From positions 1-64,000 of the forward strand of contig NZ_FQZO01000003.1 in NCBI RefSeq assembly GCF_900142075.1: DNA of 64,000 nucleotides, read 5' to 3'. The notes under the pieces are model-generated. The model was not told the DNA's origin. It made no database searches and was given only the letters and a program-made list of their open reading frames with translations. The stretch comes from Clostridium amylolyticum (GTDB lineage: Bacteria > Bacillota > Clostridia > Clostridiales > Clostridiaceae). Position numbers and translations under genes: made by a program. Below are positions 61,936 through 64,000 of the stretch, piece by piece; positions within the stretch are counted from its first letter, which is position 1, and each line of letters begins with the position of its first letter.

Positions 61936-63402
61936 TCATATGTTCCACTTTTTAATGCTTTTAATTCTTGTTATTCCGTTGCAGCTGTAGAGTTTAATAT
62001 CTTTGCTGGATACATCAGGATAAATTCTCTGAGTAAACACTTCTTCACCATGATTTATAAAAATCTCTAGAGAAGAGTTATCAGAGAAAATCTGAATTTT
62101 AAAAACATCGCTGTTTAACTTACACTTTCTAACGCCTTTTAAACCTTGTCCGCTATTATTTCTATCTACTAAAATTGTCTTACTTGGCAGATTAAAAGAG
62201 ATTAAGGTATATTCATCACCATTTTCAGAGCATCTCATTTTTATGCCAAAGTCCTCAGCGGATATTCCCTCTAGGAGAATTTCTAGATCAAATTTTATCC
62301 CTTCTATACCTTCCAAAGATATTTCTTCATTTTCTATGATGATGTTTTCATAAGCTATTTCATCTTTTCTTAAGGCTTTTAACTCATCCACAGGTATCTG
62401 ATGTATTTTGCCATTTACTAGTTTTAGCTCTCTGGGAAGGGTTAGACAATGAACCCAATGATATTTTTCACTAGGGTGTTCTTCCCCGGGCATACCCATC
62501 CATGACATCAATAGTATTCTGTTTTTATCATCCACCGTAATTTGAGGGGCATAAAAATCAAAGCCTCTGTCTAATTCTATAAATCCATTATGGTCTAGAA
62601 AGCCGGTTTTATAATTTAATTTTCCCACCATATAACCGCATTGATATAAGTTGTTGTACAACATACCTTCAGGCTCAAGGCCTTGAGGACAGGCTATTAA
62701 CACATCTTTATCGTCTATGTTGAATAGGTTAGGGCATTCCCACATGTATCCAAAGTTCCCTAGTACTCCGATATTTGAGCCAGCTACTTCTCCTATCATT
62801 GTCCAATTTTTAAGGTCAGGAGACTTGTATAATATAATCTTACCTTGTTTATCTATGCTCTGAGCTCCGATAACCATATAGCAAAGATTATCTTTCTTCC
62901 AAAGTTTAGGGTCTCGAAAGTGCGGTGTGTAGCCCTGGGGTTGATGAGAGATTACAGGGTTATTAGGATATTTAGTAAATTCAATTCCATTAGTACTTTC
63001 TGCTAAACATTGATAAGTTTCTCTATTTCCTTTTTCGTCCTTTACGTTACCGGTGTACATTAAAGTAAGTTTTCCTTCATTATCTATAGCAGAGCCGGAG
63101 TAACATCCATGGGTTTCATACCAGTTAGCAGGGGAGAGGGCTAAAGGCATGGACTGCCAGTTAGTTAAATCTTTGCTTTTAACATGACCCCAAAATACGG
63201 TTTTCTCCTCAGGATAAAAGGGATTAAACTGGTAAAATATATGATATTCTCCATTGAATTGTATGAAGCCATTGGGATCATTTAAAAATCCTACAGGAGG
63301 CTGTATGTGATACTCCTGCCTAAAGATATCCTGATTTACCAAGTCTTCATAATCCTTTATTCTTTTATAAGCTTTATTTAAGAGCTGACGCTCCATGTTC
63401 AT
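61936..63402 (-). CDS. scrB: Sucrose-6-phosphate hydrolase (GH32)
   Basis: This protein of about 488 residues splits sucrose 6-phosphate into glucose 6-phosphate and fructose. ATG 63402 (MNMERQLLNKAY) with GGATGTGAT is preferred to TTG 63417. The five-bladed beta-propeller has the nucleophile Asp in GFLNDPNGFI, the transition-state Asp in HFRDPKLW and the acid/base Glu in MWECPNLF. A C-terminal beta-sandwich follows (about 345-488). It stands between the fructokinase and antiterminator genes in the same direction. Confidence 0.93.
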   Translation of the reverse strand: MNMERQLLNKAYKRIKDYEDLVNQDIFRQEYHIQPPVGFLNDPNGFIQFNGEYHIFYQFNPFYPEEKTVFWGHVKSKDLTNWQSMPLALSPANWYETHGCYSGSAIDNEGKLTLMYTGNVKDEKGNRETYQCLAESTNGIEFTKYPNNPVISHQPQGYTPHFRDPKLWKKDNLCYMVIGAQSIDKQGKIILYKSPDLKNWTMIGEVAGSNIGVLGNFGYMWECPNLFNIDDKDVLIACPQGLEPEGMLYNNLYQCGYMVGKLNYKTGFLDHNGFIELDRGFDFYAPQITVDDKNRILLMSWMGMPGEEHPSEKYHWVHCLTLPRELKLVNGKIHQIPVDELKALRKDEIAYENIIIENEEISLEGIEGIKFDLEILLEGISAEDFGIKMRCSENGDEYTLISFNLPSKTILVDRNNSGQGLKGVRKCKLNSDVFKIQIFSDNSSLEIFINHGEEVFTQRIYPDVSSKDIKLYSCNGITRIKSIKKWNI

Positions 63403-63476
63403 TATAATCACATCCAATAAAGTAGTATTTTTTTATAAGTGTGGGACAGGCTGACATTTTTACAAGTAAATATTTT

Positions 63477-63619
63477 ATCCCATAGCTAATGGCTCCTAAT
63501 ACTCCCACTTCTTCAAGTGGTGGTAATGAGCGCTAAGCTCCTGGATAAGTTCTTCTAAGCTTCAGATGGAGGAGTATTCCTTTTAAGCAAACCTCACCTG
63601 AAACTAAGAAGCACTTGAT
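63477..63619 (-). repeat. Structured repeat of about 145 bp, copy 2, overlapping a gene end
   Basis: The minus strand reads ATCAAGTGCTTCTTAG at one end and TTAGCTATGGGATA at the other, with AGCTTAGAAGAACTTATCCA between. The first bases supply the final codons and stop of the fructokinase gene (ESSAS-stop). Copies lie at 36766 and 56445. Confidence 0.82.
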
Positions 63620-64000
63620 TCATCACTACCAATGTTTATAACCTCATCCAAGGTAGGAAGTGCTGCAATAGCCCCTAATTTGGTGCATACTATAGCTCCC
63701 ACGGTATTGGCGAAAGCGATAATATCTTTTAATGCTTCAAAATTATCTATAATATTTTTAGGATTATCCATAGATAAAAGTTTATAAAGTACAGCACCCA
63801 CAAAAGCATCCCCAGCGCCAGTGGAATCAATGGAGGTTACCTTAATGCTAGGTACTTTTTCTATATCATTACCATTAGAAATAAGAGTTCCATCTTTCCC
63901 CAAAGTTACAGCTACTACTTTTGCTCCCAGCTCATGAAAAATCTTTATGGCTTTACTTAAATCTTCTTCTTCAGAAATTAATTTTATCTCTTCATCACTT
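63604..64000 (-). CDS. scrK: Fructokinase, PfkB family (5' end beyond the window)
   Basis: Only the last 131 codons are inside the window; the gene is read leftwards and its start lies past 64000. The visible part includes LGAKVVAVTLGKDGTLISNG and the PfkB signature DSTGAGDAFVGAVLYKLLS with the catalytic Asp, then ANTVGAIVCTKLGAIAALP. Location next to sucrose-6-phosphate hydrolase makes fructokinase the natural call. The last residues (SDESSAS) are encoded in part by the structured repeat, so the original C-terminus may have been replaced. Confidence 0.85.
   Translation of the reverse strand, partial: SDEEIKLISEEEDLSKAIKIFHELGAKVVAVTLGKDGTLISNGNDIEKVPSIKVTSIDSTGAGDAFVGAVLYKLLSMDNPKNIIDNFEALKDIIAFANTVGAIVCTKLGAIAALPTLDEVINIGSDESSAS

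Overview
The window looks like a chromosome segment of a low-GC, spore-former-type Firmicute, most probably Clostridium sensu stricto. The DNA is strongly AT-rich and codons end mostly in A or T. Ribosome sites are AGGAGG-like, and TTG and GTG starts are frequent. Surface proteins carry Gram-positive signals (an LPKTG sortase motif and lipoboxes), and several regulators and catabolic systems are typical of clostridia. No rRNA, tRNA, CRISPR array, complete insertion sequence or prophage was recognised.

Layout. (1) 1-6600: a surface-glycan operon. It encodes a polyprenyl-phosphate GT2 transferase, a GT-C membrane transferase, an anchored protein of unknown role, an RffA/WecE-type sugar aminotransferase, an ATP-grasp ligase and a pair of small EamA/ArnEF-like membrane proteins. 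A decayed rfbA scrap follows. (2) 7100-15260: an RpiR/MurR-type regulator, a giant wall-anchored protein with two tandem beta-lactamase-fold domains, and a murJ relic that has lost its first membrane helix. (3) 15337-26930: an expanded fructoselysine (Amadori product) locus. It has a divergent amidohydrolase, frlD, a BtpA-family gene, an FGGY kinase, an esterase, a HAD scrap, frlB, frlC, frlA and two GntR/UTRA regulators. (4) 27400-34341: a spermidine/putrescine-type ABC transporter in one operon with adenine deaminase and an MTA/SAH-type deaminase. (5) 34660-44400: a chemoreceptor and its decayed copy, a lipoprotein amidase, a second DegT aminotransferase, a small envelope-stress-like group (YtxH, DUF948 and lmo0937-like proteins) and an ECF sigma/DUF4179 pair.

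(6) 44677-59223: a polymorphic-toxin (RHS) island. A complete secreted 2594-residue RHS protein is followed by a TPR gene. Next comes a nearly identical but headless RHS core carrying a different toxin tip, with its own candidate immunity gene. Then come a third, decayed RHS copy, coding scraps, and Imm26-like and DUF4259 genes. Two group II intron stubs, each lying directly after a terminator hairpin, and a structured repeat are embedded here. (7) 59455-64000: a sucrose locus on the minus strand, with fructokinase (cut by the window edge), sucrose-6-phosphate hydrolase, a BglG-type antiterminator, its RNA target plus terminator, and the sucrose PTS EIIBC.

Several dispersed repeat families run through the intergenic DNA: a five-copy CCCCTGGGG palindrome, a three-copy structured element of about 145 bp, GTAAGAG-rich arrays, and two paired terminator-like repeats. 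With the many gene scraps (rfbA, murJ, HAD, MCP, RHS, introns), they show a chromosome region with extensive past rearrangement. The most interesting system is the RHS island, which looks like a toxin-tip replacement locus with a silent cassette.
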